Below, in pieces: positions 1 to 8,278 of a stretch of DNA of 64,000 bases. The notes beneath the pieces are model-generated. The model saw only the letters and a list, made by a program, of their open reading frames with translations. It did no database searches and was not told the DNA's origin. This stretch comes from Paenibacillus urinalis (GTDB lineage Bacteria; Bacillota; Bacilli; Paenibacillales; Paenibacillaceae). Each line of letters starts with the position of its first letter. Position 1 is the stretch's first letter. The position numbers and the translations under genes are program-made. Location: contig NZ_CP118108.1 of the NCBI RefSeq assembly GCF_028747985.1, positions 4,276,001 through 4,340,000 of the forward strand, written 5' to 3'.

Positions 1-398
1 TCCATACAGTAGTTGCGATGAACCGATCCGTGAAGCTCATGTACCTTCCCGCACCCTGCCGCCTGATGCAGACCATCAATATTCTGCGTAATGACAGCCG
101 ACAGCTTCCCTTCCTTCTCCAGACGGGCAAGCAAACGGTGCGCACCGTTAGGCTTGGCACGAGGGTGAAGCATTTTGGAACGATAAAAATCATAGAAAAT
201 GTCCGGATGCAGCATAAAAAAATCAATACTTAACAGCTCCTCAGGTGAGTAGGGAGAATGCTGTTCTGTCTGATAAATCCCGGCAGCAGATCGAAAATCT
301 GGAATTCCACTCTCAGTGGATGTGCCTGCTCCGCCAAAAAACACGATTTTGTTACTCTCACGAATCCACGTTATCAATGGTTCAAACGCATCAGCCAT
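1..398 (-). CDS. cobB: NAD-dependent protein deacylase (sirtuin), 3' end outside the window
   Basis: SIR2-family enzyme that removes acyl groups from lysine side chains using NAD+. The N-terminal 132 residues are present. The NAD-binding motif GAGTSTESGIPDFR lies near residues 22-35, then TQNIDGLH, then HELHGSV with the catalytic histidine, and the first cysteine of the zinc knuckle is reached at the window edge. The ATG at 398 is preceded by GGGAGG with 8 nt spacing, inside the end of the HAD gene; the two genes overlap by 8 nt, so they are probably translationally coupled. Family assignment is firm from the motifs; the substrate cannot be told. Confidence 0.93.
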   Translation of the reverse strand, partial: MADAFEPLITWIRESNKIVFFGGAGTSTESGIPDFRSAAGIYQTEQHSPYSPEELLSIDFFMLHPDIFYDFYRSKMLHPRAKPNGAHRLLARLEKEGKLSAVITQNIDGLHQAAGCGKVHELHGSVHRNYCM

Positions 399-1176
399 TA
401 TCTTGCCCTCCCTTCAGCAGAATTTGATCATAATGGGTAATCACGGTATCGGCATGCTTCAAATAGGATGTATTTCCTGATGGGACAATGCCGATATTCA
501 GCTGAGTACCTGCACTTCTTCCCATTTGCATATCTCCGTTACTGTCACCGATGACAGCCAGCTGCTCAGGAGAAAGTCCAAGTGCTGCACAAGCCGCATG
601 CACACTTTCAGGATCAGGCTTGCTGCTCGTTACCCGGTCAGATCCAATTATAACATCAAAATAGTCGAGAACATCCAGCCATTCAAGATGCAATGCAGCA
701 TTTGAAGTTAAATCTGCAGTCACTACACCCAGCAAGAGCCCCTGTGTCTTGCAACGGTCCAGAAACGGAATCAGTCCGTCCAGTGGAATTGCATGTTCCT
801 TGTTTATCGAATCGTTGGCTCTCGCGCTAATCTCACGAATACAGGTTACTGCATCATTCCAAGGCATACCGGCTGCATACAGCTGCCAGGCAAGCACTGC
901 GGTAGACTCGCTTACCGTCGCAATTGCAAACGGTCCTTCGGCATCATAACCTGCAACCTTTCCTTGCGCATCATACCTGGTCCCCAGCACCTGCTCCCGC
1001 TGTCCAGTAAAGCTCTTACCCATTCCAGCCAACTGAGCTTCCAGTGCATCCAGCACATAATCTCCCCAAGGAGTCCACAATGCCTCTATGTCCAGAAGCG
1101 TTCCATCTTTATCGAATAAAATTCCCGAAATATTTGCTTCCTTCTGTCCGACCTTTAATAGAGCGATTTGAATCAC
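391..1176 (-). CDS. HAD-superfamily hydrolase, phosphoglycolate phosphatase-like
   Basis: 261-aa phosphatase of the haloacid dehalogenase superfamily. Motif I is DKDGT near residue 23 (the second residue is Lys, so the pair Asp-Lys-Asp keeps both catalytic aspartates); a serine/threonine motif II lies around VVTADL, and motif III/IV is the KPDPES and GDSNGD region in the C-terminal half. A helical cap separates motifs I and II. The likely reaction is hydrolysis of a small phosphomonoester in the cytoplasm; the substrate is unknown. The only in-frame start is GTG at 1176, with AGAGGAA almost touching it, so the exact start is uncertain. It is followed by and overlaps the sirtuin gene. Confidence 0.85.
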   Translation of the reverse strand: MIQIALLKVGQKEANISGILFDKDGTLLDIEALWTPWGDYVLDALEAQLAGMGKSFTGQREQVLGTRYDAQGKVAGYDAEGPFAIATVSESTAVLAWQLYAAGMPWNDAVTCIREISARANDSINKEHAIPLDGLIPFLDRCKTQGLLLGVVTADLTSNAALHLEWLDVLDYFDVIIGSDRVTSSKPDPESVHAACAALGLSPEQLAVIGDSNGDMQMGRSAGTQLNIGIVPSGNTSYLKHADTVITHYDQILLKGGQDNG

Positions 1177-1197
1177 TTCCTCTTTAAGTGACTTAAA

Positions 1198-1225
1198 AAT
1201 TCTGACCGAGTGCTCGGTCAGAATT
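1198..1225 (-). terminator. Rho-independent terminator after kdgA
   Basis: Near-perfect inverted repeat with 12-13 bp arms (ATTCTGACCGAG / CTCGGTCAGAAT) around a 2-4 nt centre, followed on the minus strand by a run of five T. It lies 17 nt after the kdgA stop codon and before the HAD gene, so the HAD-sirtuin pair probably has its own promoter or depends on read-through. Confidence 0.8.
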
Positions 1226-1241
1226 CATAAGGTTTTTTCTA

Positions 1242-1910
1242 CTATTTCTCTTGAACGGCCTTTCGGTATACGTCCATATACTGCTCAGCTTTGCGACGGA
1301 CATGAGTCATATCGCCGGTCTTGACGGCCTCTGCTGTCAGATCTGAACCGATTCCAACGGCGACCGCTCCTCCCTTGATCCAGTCTCCCAGATTGCTTAA
1401 TGACACTCCCCCGGTTGGCATAAAATTCGCTTGCGGAAGCGGGCCCTTCATCGTTTTGATAATCGAGGGATCGTATACATTCCCCGGGAATAGCTTAACG
1501 ACATCTACACCAAGTTCCAAGGCCGACTGAACCTCGGCAATCGTCATCACTCCCGGCAGGATAGGGACACGGTACAGATTACACAATTTGACGGTCTCCG
1601 GATTCAAGGCTGGGCCTACGATGAACTCGGATCCTGCCATAATCGCAGCGCGAGCAGATTGCGGCTCCAGCACCGTCCCAGCCCCAATGATGGCAAACTC
1701 CTCTTCATTTGCTGCATTCCAGGAATATTTCTGGCTCAAACGCTCAATTGCCTGCAGAGCTCCAGGTACGGTCAGTGTGATCTCAATGACTTTGATGCCC
1801 CCTGCAATTGCCTGCTCTGCCATCTGAACAACCTGATCGGCTGAATCCGCGCGCAGTACCGCGACGACACCTTGCTCAAACATCTTATGTAGCAGCTCTA
1901 ATTTTTTCAT
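1242..1910 (-). CDS. kdgA: 2-keto-3-deoxy-6-phosphogluconate / 2-keto-4-hydroxyglutarate aldolase
   Basis: Class I aldolase of 222 aa that splits KDPG into pyruvate and glyceraldehyde-3-phosphate. The family marks are visible: VIEITL with the catalytic Glu43, GAGTVL near residue 76, a phosphate-binding PTGGVS segment, and VVKLFPGN with Lys139 as Schiff-base lysine. The ATG at 1910 has AAGGGG upstream. It follows the KDG kinase gene by about 55 nt on the same strand; kinase then aldolase make a complete lower pathway for 2-keto-3-deoxygluconate, the common product of pectin/hexuronate breakdown. No uptake or upstream hexuronate gene is in view. Confidence 0.93.
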   Translation of the reverse strand: MKKLELLHKMFEQGVVAVLRADSADQVVQMAEQAIAGGIKVIEITLTVPGALQAIERLSQKYSWNAANEEEFAIIGAGTVLEPQSARAAIMAGSEFIVGPALNPETVKLCNLYRVPILPGVMTIAEVQSALELGVDVVKLFPGNVYDPSIIKTMKGPLPQANFMPTGGVSLSNLGDWIKGGAVAVGIGSDLTAEAVKTGDMTHVRRKAEQYMDVYRKAVQEK

Positions 1911-1964
1911 TGTTCTCGATTCCCCTTCGCATGATTAATGAATGGATTAACCTAATATAATTAG

Positions 1965-2933
1965 TTAGCGTTCAATATGGTGGGCATTGCTCAGCTTGGC
2001 CTTAACTTCAGCCGCTGTCGGAAGCGCTTCCCAATCTCCTACAGCTTGAACCATCAGGCTTCCTGTCAGACTGCCAATACCTGCGGCCTCTACAGGATTC
2101 AAGCCTTGCAAAACACCTGATAAAAACCCTGCCCCAAAACCATCGCCTGCGCCAACGGTATCTATAACTTGATCCGCTTTGACAAAGGGAACCTCCTCTA
2201 CAGATCCCCGCTGCAGTACGTAGGTCAGCTCCGGGCCACCCTTAACAATGGAGACGGCATCAAGCTGTTTTAATCGATCTAATATTTTATCCGTATTCTC
2301 TTCCTCATAGAGCATCTTCAGTTCGTCCAGCCCCGGAAGAAAATAATCGGCCTCTTGTGCAAGGGACAGCAAGACCGGTCTTGCCTCTTGAAGTGTCCAC
2401 AGCTTCAGCCTCAGGTTAGGGTCAAAGCTAACAAGCACACCTGCCTGCTTGGCGATCCGAACAGCTTCAAGGACCGTCTCCCTGCTGGATTCACTGATCG
2501 CTGCAGTAATACCTGTAACATGCAAAATTTTCGCTCTTGAAATGTAGTCAATATCAAGGTCAGAAGGCGTCATCTGGCTTGCAGCAGAAAATTTACGATA
2601 ATAATGTACAGAAGATTTGCCCGGCACATTTTCTCTGATCATGAGTCCTGTAGCTTCACCTTCGCTCAGCTGAGCACGGGAGACATCTACACCTTCGCCG
2701 CGAATAGCCTTATATATCATCTGGCCCAGTGCATCGTTACCCAGCCTTCCAAACCAGCCTGCACGGTGACCCAGTCTCGCCAGACCAATCGCAACATTGC
2801 TCTCAGCCCCGCCAAAGGATTTGGACAAAGTGCTCGCATACTCCAGTCCGCGTGTATCCTGTGCCGTAAACAAACCCATACTTTCACCGAACGTTATGAC
2901 TTCAGGCGAAGAATATTCCGTTTGATTTCCCAT
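1965..2933 (-). CDS. kdgK: 2-keto-3-deoxygluconate kinase (PfkB family sugar kinase)
   Basis: Ribokinase/PfkB-fold kinase of 322 aa. The N-terminal FGESMGLF strand and the GGAESNVAIGLARLG segment match PfkB signature 1; DTVGAGDGFGAGFLSG in the C-terminal third is signature 2 with the catalytic Asp. The reading frame stays open further upstream, but the ATG at 2933 is chosen because AGGGAGGG sits 8 nt before it, while the earlier ATG has no ribosome site. The PfkB fold alone would also allow a fructokinase; the adjacent KDPG aldolase makes KDG kinase the better reading. Confidence 0.88.
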   Translation of the reverse strand: MGNQTEYSSPEVITFGESMGLFTAQDTRGLEYASTLSKSFGGAESNVAIGLARLGHRAGWFGRLGNDALGQMIYKAIRGEGVDVSRAQLSEGEATGLMIRENVPGKSSVHYYRKFSAASQMTPSDLDIDYISRAKILHVTGITAAISESSRETVLEAVRIAKQAGVLVSFDPNLRLKLWTLQEARPVLLSLAQEADYFLPGLDELKMLYEEENTDKILDRLKQLDAVSIVKGGPELTYVLQRGSVEEVPFVKADQVIDTVGAGDGFGAGFLSGVLQGLNPVEAAGIGSLTGSLMVQAVGDWEALPTAAEVKAKLSNAHHIER

Positions 2934-3136
2934 ACCAATTCCCTCCCTCTCTCTTGTACCCTTCTTCATTTCCATTTAGGTGCGCATACTTTCAAATTCG
3001 TTTACTTATTCCATTGTTATCATCCATGGAACCGTTGTCAATCAACAATTCATATGTTTTTCCACAGAATATAACAAGCTGTTCATCGTCATGGTTTACT
3101 TTTCCGTTGACTATCCAAAATTTTCAAGTTTTATCC

Positions 3137-3162
3137 GTTTCATCTATTTTTACTCGTGGTAA
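3137..3162 (+). promoter_or_regulatory. Possible sigma-B-like promoter of the KGG-repeat gene
   Basis: GTTTCA, 14 nt spacer, TGGTAA, resembling the general-stress consensus GTTTAA-N12-14-GGGTAT with five and four of six matches. The distance to the start codon is about 50 nt. Whether this organism has sigma-B is not known, so this is a weak call. Confidence 0.25.
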
Positions 3163-3211
3163 GTACAAGCATATCCTTAACACCATTTTAAGAAAGAGGA
3201 GTGATTCATCC

Positions 3212-3466
3212 ATGGCACAAACGCTGAAAGGAAATCGCCCCAAGATGACCCGTGCAGAAGCTGGGCGCCTCGGAGGAGAGGCAACATCCAAAAAGTATGA
3301 TCGATCCTTCTATCAAAAAATCGGACGTAAAGGCGGCGAGACCACATCAGAAAATCACAGCTCTGACTTTTATCAAGAAATCGGCAGCAAAGGCGGAAAA
3401 GCCACTGCCAGCTCTCATGATCGGAGCTTCTATCGAGAAATCGGCCGAAAGGGAGGCCTTCGTTAG
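3212..3466 (+). CDS. KGG-repeat stress-type small protein
   Basis: Very hydrophilic 84-aa protein made almost entirely of a repeated unit of about 22 residues. Each unit contains a G(R/S)(L/K)GGE/K motif followed by Asp/Ser-(S/D)-FYxxIG: GRLGGEAT, GRKGGETT, GSKGGKAT and the terminal GRKGGLR. This matches the KGG / stress-induced bacterial repeat motif found in proteins related to plant LEA-like and conidiation-specific proteins; members are linked to desiccation or acid stress, but the biochemical role is not settled. The ATG at 3212 has AAGAGGAG upstream. It is transcribed divergently from kdgK and stands alone. Confidence 0.85.
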   Translation: MAQTLKGNRPKMTRAEAGRLGGEATSKKYDRSFYQKIGRKGGETTSENHSSDFYQEIGSKGGKATASSHDRSFYREIGRKGGLR

Positions 3467-3665
3467 GATTAAAGTCCCCCCAGAAATCACCTTAAATTTG
3501 TAGAAATATGACGTGATCTGTGATAGACTCATTTAAATTAGATTCTTACTATTAGCTCTTTAAAGCAGCACAGAAACAGTGACCGTTCATCATTTCGTGC
3601 ATACTGCTTTCACATGTGCAGTTCAAATGCTAATCCATATTGATTCTTGGGGGGAAACAGACACC

Positions 3666-5354
3666 ATGGCACCAAAAAAAATGCGTTCAGACATGATTAA
3701 AAAAGGTTTTGACAGAGCGCCGCATCGAAGCTTGCTTCGTGCAGCCGGGGTAAAAGAAGAGGATTTCGGCAAGCCATTTATCGCCGTATGTAATTCATAC
3801 ATCGATATTGTACCAGGTCATGTTCATCTTCAGGAATTCGGAAAAATTGTAAAAGAAGCTATTATTGAAGCTGGCGGCGTTCCATTTGAATTCAACACGA
3901 TCGGTGTTGATGACGGGATCGCAATGGGACATATCGGTATGCGTTATTCACTGCCAAGCCGTGACATCATTGCCGACTCCGTTGAAACGGTCGTATCCGC
4001 TCACTGGTTTGACGGAATGGTCTGCATTCCGAACTGTGATAAGATTACGCCAGGAATGCTGATGGGTGCTCTTCGTGTAAACATTCCGACCATCTTCGTC
4101 AGCGGTGGACCGATGAAAGCGGGTCGGGACAAGAACGGACGCGCATTGTCACTGACTTCTGTATTCGAAGGTGTCGGCGCTTATCAAGCCGGCAAGATCG
4201 ATGATCAGAGTCTGCTCGAGCTTGAACAATTCGGCTGTCCGACTTGCGGGTCCTGCTCCGGTATGTTCACAGCGAACTCCATGAACTGTCTTGCTGAAGC
4301 ACTAGGACTTGCGCTGCCAGGGAATGGTACTATTCTGGCCGTTGCGCCTGAGCGTCGTGATTTTGTTCGCAAATCAGCCACTCAGCTGATGGAACTGATC
4401 AAGCTCGATCTAAAGCCGCGTGATATCGTAACACCAGAAGCAATTGACAATGCCTTTGCTCTGGATATGGCGATGGGCGGTTCCACCAATACTGTGCTTC
4501 ACACATTGGCTCTTGCTCATGAAGCCGGCATTGAATACCCAATCGAGCGGATCAATGAAGTCGCGAACCGCGTACCGCATTTGTCCAAGCTCGCTCCTGC
4601 TTCTGACTATCATATTGAGGATGTGCAGAACGCAGGCGGTGTAAGTGCCGTACTAAACGAGCTGCTCAAGAAACCGGGCGCACTTCATGCAGAGAACATT
4701 ACGGTTACTGGTAAAACGTTACGTGAGAACGTAGAGAATTCCCCAATCCTGGACGAGAATGTTATCCACAGACTGGATAATCCGCATTCCGAACGCGGTG
4801 GACTGGCCGTTCTCTTCGGTAATTTGGCTCCAGAAGGGTCCATTATCAAGGTTGGTGCCGTAGATCCATCTGTCGGCGGTTATCACAAAGGCCCTGCCAT
4901 TTGCTTCAACTCTCAAGAAGAAGCTCTTGAAGGCATTGCCAACGGCAAAGTAAAAGAAGGCCATGTTGTCGTTATCCGATACGAAGGACCAAAGGGCGGA
5001 CCAGGTATGCCAGAAATGCTTGCTCCAACTTCCCAAATCGTCGGTATGGGTCTTGGTGCCAAAGTCGGCTTGATCACGGACGGACGTTTCTCCGGTGCAT
5101 CCAGAGGAATCAGTATCGGACATATTTCTCCGGAGGCCGCTGAAGGCGGACCGATCGCCTTTGTACACGATGGAGACCTCATTGAGCTTGATCTCAATAA
5201 CCGTAAGATCGAGCTGCTTGTCAGTGAGGAAGAGATGGAGCGTCGTCGTGCCGAAGAATGGACCGAGTTTGAACCAAAAGTGAAAACAGGTTATTTGGCT
5301 CGTTACTCCAAGCTCGTTACCAACGCCAGCAACGGCGGTGTCCTGAAAATATAA
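3666..5354 (+). CDS. ilvD: Dihydroxy-acid dehydratase
   Basis: Iron-sulfur enzyme of 562 aa that dehydrates 2,3-dihydroxy-isovalerate and the methylvalerate analogue in valine and isoleucine synthesis. The cluster-binding regions [10 protein letters not shown] (Cys124) and [10 protein letters not shown] (Cys197) are intact, and PGHVHL at 49-54 is the form seen in the E. coli type. The ATG at 3666 follows GGGGGG; an upstream in-frame extension of 29 codons lacks a ribosome site and would be unusually long for the family. It is a single-gene unit closed by a strong terminator; no ilvB, ilvC or leu genes adjoin it. No T-box was recognised in the 199-nt leader. Confidence 0.97.
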   Translation: MAPKKMRSDMIKKGFDRAPHRSLLRAAGVKEEDFGKPFIAVCNSYIDIVPGHVHLQEFGKIVKEAIIEAGGVPFEFNTIGVDDGIAMGHIGMRYSLPSRDIIADSVETVVSAHWFDGMVCIPNCDKITPGMLMGALRVNIPTIFVSGGPMKAGRDKNGRALSLTSVFEGVGAYQAGKIDDQSLLELEQFGCPTCGSCSGMFTANSMNCLAEALGLALPGNGTILAVAPERRDFVRKSATQLMELIKLDLKPRDIVTPEAIDNAFALDMAMGGSTNTVLHTLALAHEAGIEYPIERINEVANRVPHLSKLAPASDYHIEDVQNAGGVSAVLNELLKKPGALHAENITVTGKTLRENVENSPILDENVIHRLDNPHSERGGLAVLFGNLAPEGSIIKVGAVDPSVGGYHKGPAICFNSQEEALEGIANGKVKEGHVVVIRYEGPKGGPGMPEMLAPTSQIVGMGLGAKVGLITDGRFSGASRGISIGHISPEAAEGGPIAFVHDGDLIELDLNNRKIELLVSEEEMERRRAEEWTEFEPKVKTGYLARYSKLVTNASNGGVLKI

Positions 5355-5372
5355 TACTGCACTTCTAAATAA

Positions 5373-5415
5373 AAGGGATCCAATGCGTGAATGGCATTGG
5401 ATCCCTTATTCTTTT
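5373..5415 (+). terminator. Rho-independent terminator of ilvD
   Basis: Perfect 14-bp inverted repeat (AAGGGATCCAATGC and its complement) with a 7-nt loop, then ATTCTTTT. It lies 18 nt after the ilvD stop and could also serve the convergent deacetylase gene. Confidence 0.9.
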
Positions 5416-5435
5416 CCCGATAAATGAATAACCTA

Positions 5436-6875
5436 TTATGCCACAGGCGGAGTACGCGTTAAATCCGCACTACCACCTGCTAATGAAATATCTTCTTCTT
5501 CTGAATAGCCAGTCTTAGCCAAGCTTCGTTGGTCATATACGGATTCTTTTTTAGGCTTCAATCCGTCACCGAAACGGTCAAATAAAATATCCATCGGCAT
5601 TATGATCATTTTCGGAGTCATCTGCTGGCTGCCTTCTCTTAATCTGCCTTGACCTTCCGGATGTATTACACTCAGCAGTATTTTTAAATACACTGACGTT
5701 GAGGCCGCAAACAAACCGCGCGGGAGATCCAGCACCGAGAATCCAAACTGCTCGGGTCCACGATTGATCATGCTGACCCCGTATAATGCCTTCGCATTAG
5801 CCACTTCCGGATCGAGGGCTGCAATCTTGACGAGATCCGGCAGCTGCTTCTCCATCGTCCGAATCATACGGATAGCGAGATGAACAGAAGTTTTTGAAGA
5901 AGTTCCTAGCTGATACAGCTTTTTATTATCAAAATGAAGTTCTATGATGTCGTCTCCTTTTTGCAGGGAGTGACCATCTGGCAGCTCAATGGCTTTACCT
6001 TGATAAGGGCGCACTCGATAATGCAAGAATGGATCTTGAGGCGTTATCGTCTTCAGCTTGGTAATCATATGGAATATCTGCTCCCAACCGAGCCATGCCC
6101 GAACCACTAAACGTTTAAAAATTGACTGAATCTTCATAACTGCCTCCCTTCCCGGTATTGGCTGCTTAGCTGCATAATGCTGGGATATCATATCATCGAT
6201 CCGTATACTTTGAATATCTCGGTGCCTTGCCTCTGACAGAACCCGATCCAGTGCAATGAGCATTTGAGCCGGTGCATGCCGATCTGCTCCTGGTGTCGTT
6301 CCACAATCATGAAGCACCATGACCTCACCGCCCCGCAGCTTCTTCAGCATCCGCTCTGTCAGTCGATCTGCTCCAACTCGTTCTCTCCAATCACCGAACA
6401 TGCCCGACCATAATACTATGCGATGGTGATGCTTCTTGGAGAAATCAAATAAATTGGTAATTCCCCACGGTGGACGGTAATATAGTGCATGAGATCCAGT
6501 AATCTTATAAATGATGGAGCCGGTTCTTTCTATCTGCTGACGAACAACTTTGGGCGTCATCAGCCAATTGGTCTGATGTATATAATTGTGGATCCCAATC
6601 AGATGACCTTCAGCGTGCATTCTTCTTACCAGCTCGGGGTTGCGCTCCGCATGTTCACCCACAACGAAAAAGGTGGCCTTGGCTTTATGTTTCTTTAACA
6701 GATCAAGCAGCTGCGGCGTGTAGTCAGGATCCGGCCCATCATCGAAAGTTAATGCAAAATCCTTGAGATTCCTTCCGCGTCTGAATACTCGAAATCCGAA
6801 TAAACGGCTAATTAAACTAGGTATAAATGCATAAAAAGATGTAATGTAAAAGAGCAACAGCAGCAAGTTCTGCAT
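5436..6875 (-). CDS. Polysaccharide deacetylase with a C-terminal YkoP-like domain
   Basis: 479 aa. A hydrophobic N-terminal helix (residues 3-25) probably anchors it at the membrane. A NodB domain follows, with TFDDGPD (Asp45, Asp46), HNYIH (His96, His100), RPPWG (134-138) and LHD (188-190), which are the metal and catalytic motifs of carbohydrate esterase family 4. Residues about 225-479 form a second, non-catalytic-looking domain that I associate tentatively with the YkoP-like family. The role is likely N-deacetylation of peptidoglycan or another cell-envelope glycan. The ATG at 6875 is preceded by GTGAGGAA; the longer reading frame upstream has no such site. It is a monocistronic gene. 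Confidence 0.85.
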   Translation of the reverse strand: MQNLLLLLFYITSFYAFIPSLISRLFGFRVFRRGRNLKDFALTFDDGPDPDYTPQLLDLLKKHKAKATFFVVGEHAERNPELVRRMHAEGHLIGIHNYIHQTNWLMTPKVVRQQIERTGSIIYKITGSHALYYRPPWGITNLFDFSKKHHHRIVLWSGMFGDWRERVGADRLTERMLKKLRGGEVMVLHDCGTTPGADRHAPAQMLIALDRVLSEARHRDIQSIRIDDMISQHYAAKQPIPGREAVMKIQSIFKRLVVRAWLGWEQIFHMITKLKTITPQDPFLHYRVRPYQGKAIELPDGHSLQKGDDIIELHFDNKKLYQLGTSSKTSVHLAIRMIRTMEKQLPDLVKIAALDPEVANAKALYGVSMINRGPEQFGFSVLDLPRGLFAASTSVYLKILLSVIHPEGQGRLREGSQQMTPKMIIMPMDILFDRFGDGLKPKKESVYDQRSLAKTGYSEEEDISLAGGSADLTRTPPVA

Positions 6876-7061
6876 AACGGTATTCCTCACTTTTTTAGAC
6901 TCGTAACGTGTGGTTGTAAGACGTACATTACAAAATCTTAAAAACAACACTAACTATTATTTTATCATATTGTGAATAAAATGAACCCTTGATTTTAAAA
7001 TTAACGTATACTTCCTAGATAGGAGAATTACACACTTTTTAAAAGGAGTCGTTGTTATAAT

Positions 7062-8189
7062 ATGCTTCCTCTTTACAAAAAATATTGGCGAACCGCACTC
7101 GATGTCGGATTAATTGCGCTAACCGTATTTCTGATCATGTTTGTATCAAGCCAGCTGTACCAGATTGCCGCACCCGTATTTTTATCTTTTCTTGTATTTG
7201 TCATTATTGAGCCTTTGGCTAAGTTTCTACATAAAAGAGGCTTAAAGAAAGCCATAGCGTCAGCCATTTCGGTACTTCTGTTCGTAGCTGTTCTCCTAGG
7301 CTTCTTCTTCGGACTAGGCGTAATCATCGTATCGTCCATTACTCAATTCCAGGATAATATCCCGGCATATATGGCACTGATCCAGACCCAATTCACTCAG
7401 CTGCTCGAAATGTTTCAGACCCAGTGGAATGCATTGCCGGCAACCGTGACTGACCAAATTAATCAGAATTTTGAAAAAGTAACGGCAGCCCTCTCCTCCT
7501 GGGGCGCAGGCTTCCTTGGGTACATAGTCGGTATGCTGAGCTCCTTCTCCTCGTTTATCGGAAATTTTGCAGTAGCGATTATACTGGCTTTCTTCCTGAG
7601 CGTCGAGTTTGATATGTGGCGGATGATCACCAAAAGAAAAGCACCCAATACGCTTAAGCAAGCCTATCTGTTCTTGAAGAATCATGTATTCAAGGCAATT
7701 GGAGCTTATCTTAAAGCACAGCTTATACTCATCTCCATTACTTTTGTGCTTGTATTGATCGGTCTCATTATTCTTGGAACCGGAAACGCCCTTACACTTG
7801 CACTCATCGCAGCGGTACTGGATCTGCTGCCGCTGCTCGGGGTACCTGTTATATTTATTCCGTGGAGCATTTATTTGTTCATCGTGAGTGACGTCGGTAC
7901 TGCAGTTGGCTTATTAGTAGTTATGGGTGTGACTATGCTCGTAAGACAACTGGCTGAGCCAAAAATATCAGGCAACTCCATCGGGGTAACGTCTGCCTAT
8001 CTGATGCTGTCCTTTATGCTGATCTCGCTCTCGATCTTCGGCATTTCTGGCGTCATCCTCTCCCCAATCCTGCTCATTCTGATTAAAGAATTGTGGCAGC
8101 AGGGGTATTTGCAGCGCTGGATCCGATTGCCTGAGGACGAATTCCAATCTTCTCCTTTTGCCGTGGATGATCAGAACAACAGAAATTGA
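7062..8189 (+). CDS. AI-2E family transporter (YtvI/PerM type membrane protein)
   Basis: 375-aa polytopic protein with about eight hydrophobic segments: two pairs in the first 90 residues, a central soluble stretch (about 95-150), and a C-terminal half rich in Leu/Ile with the family-typical LDLLPLLGVPVIFIPW loop and PKISGNSIGV segment. AI-2E proteins are exporters or ion/H+ antiporters; the name reflects one member and substrate is not deduced here. The GGAG site is 13 nt from the ATG, longer than usual. A second family member is encoded at 20806-21876; the two are clearly diverged. Confidence 0.88.
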   Translation: MLPLYKKYWRTALDVGLIALTVFLIMFVSSQLYQIAAPVFLSFLVFVIIEPLAKFLHKRGLKKAIASAISVLLFVAVLLGFFFGLGVIIVSSITQFQDNIPAYMALIQTQFTQLLEMFQTQWNALPATVTDQINQNFEKVTAALSSWGAGFLGYIVGMLSSFSSFIGNFAVAIILAFFLSVEFDMWRMITKRKAPNTLKQAYLFLKNHVFKAIGAYLKAQLILISITFVLVLIGLIILGTGNALTLALIAAVLDLLPLLGVPVIFIPWSIYLFIVSDVGTAVGLLVVMGVTMLVRQLAEPKISGNSIGVTSAYLMLSFMLISLSIFGISGVILSPILLILIKELWQQGYLQRWIRLPEDEFQSSPFAVDDQNNRN

Positions 8190-8200
8190 TATTGAATTCA

Positions 8201-8248
8201 AAAAAAGGATAGCAGGCACGCAATAGCATGCCTTGTCTATCCTTTTTT
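8201..8248. terminator. Bidirectional terminator between the AI-2E gene and the PBP gene
   Basis: Inverted repeat GGATAG...AGGCA / TGCCT...CTATCC flanked by A6 on one side and T6 on the other, so it can stop transcription from both convergent genes. Confidence 0.85.
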
Positions 8249-8278
8249 CGTACGTGGAATTTATAATTCGCTCCGCTT

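Noticed and set aside
1198..1225. Regulator operator before the HAD gene
   Set aside because: The palindrome could be a binding site, but the T-run and position right after kdgA fit a terminator better.
3467..3665. T-box or other leader RNA before ilvD
   Set aside because: No GGTGGTACCGCG-like motif and no terminator/antiterminator pair was found; the region is AT-rich with only a weak promoter-like pair near 3497-3525.
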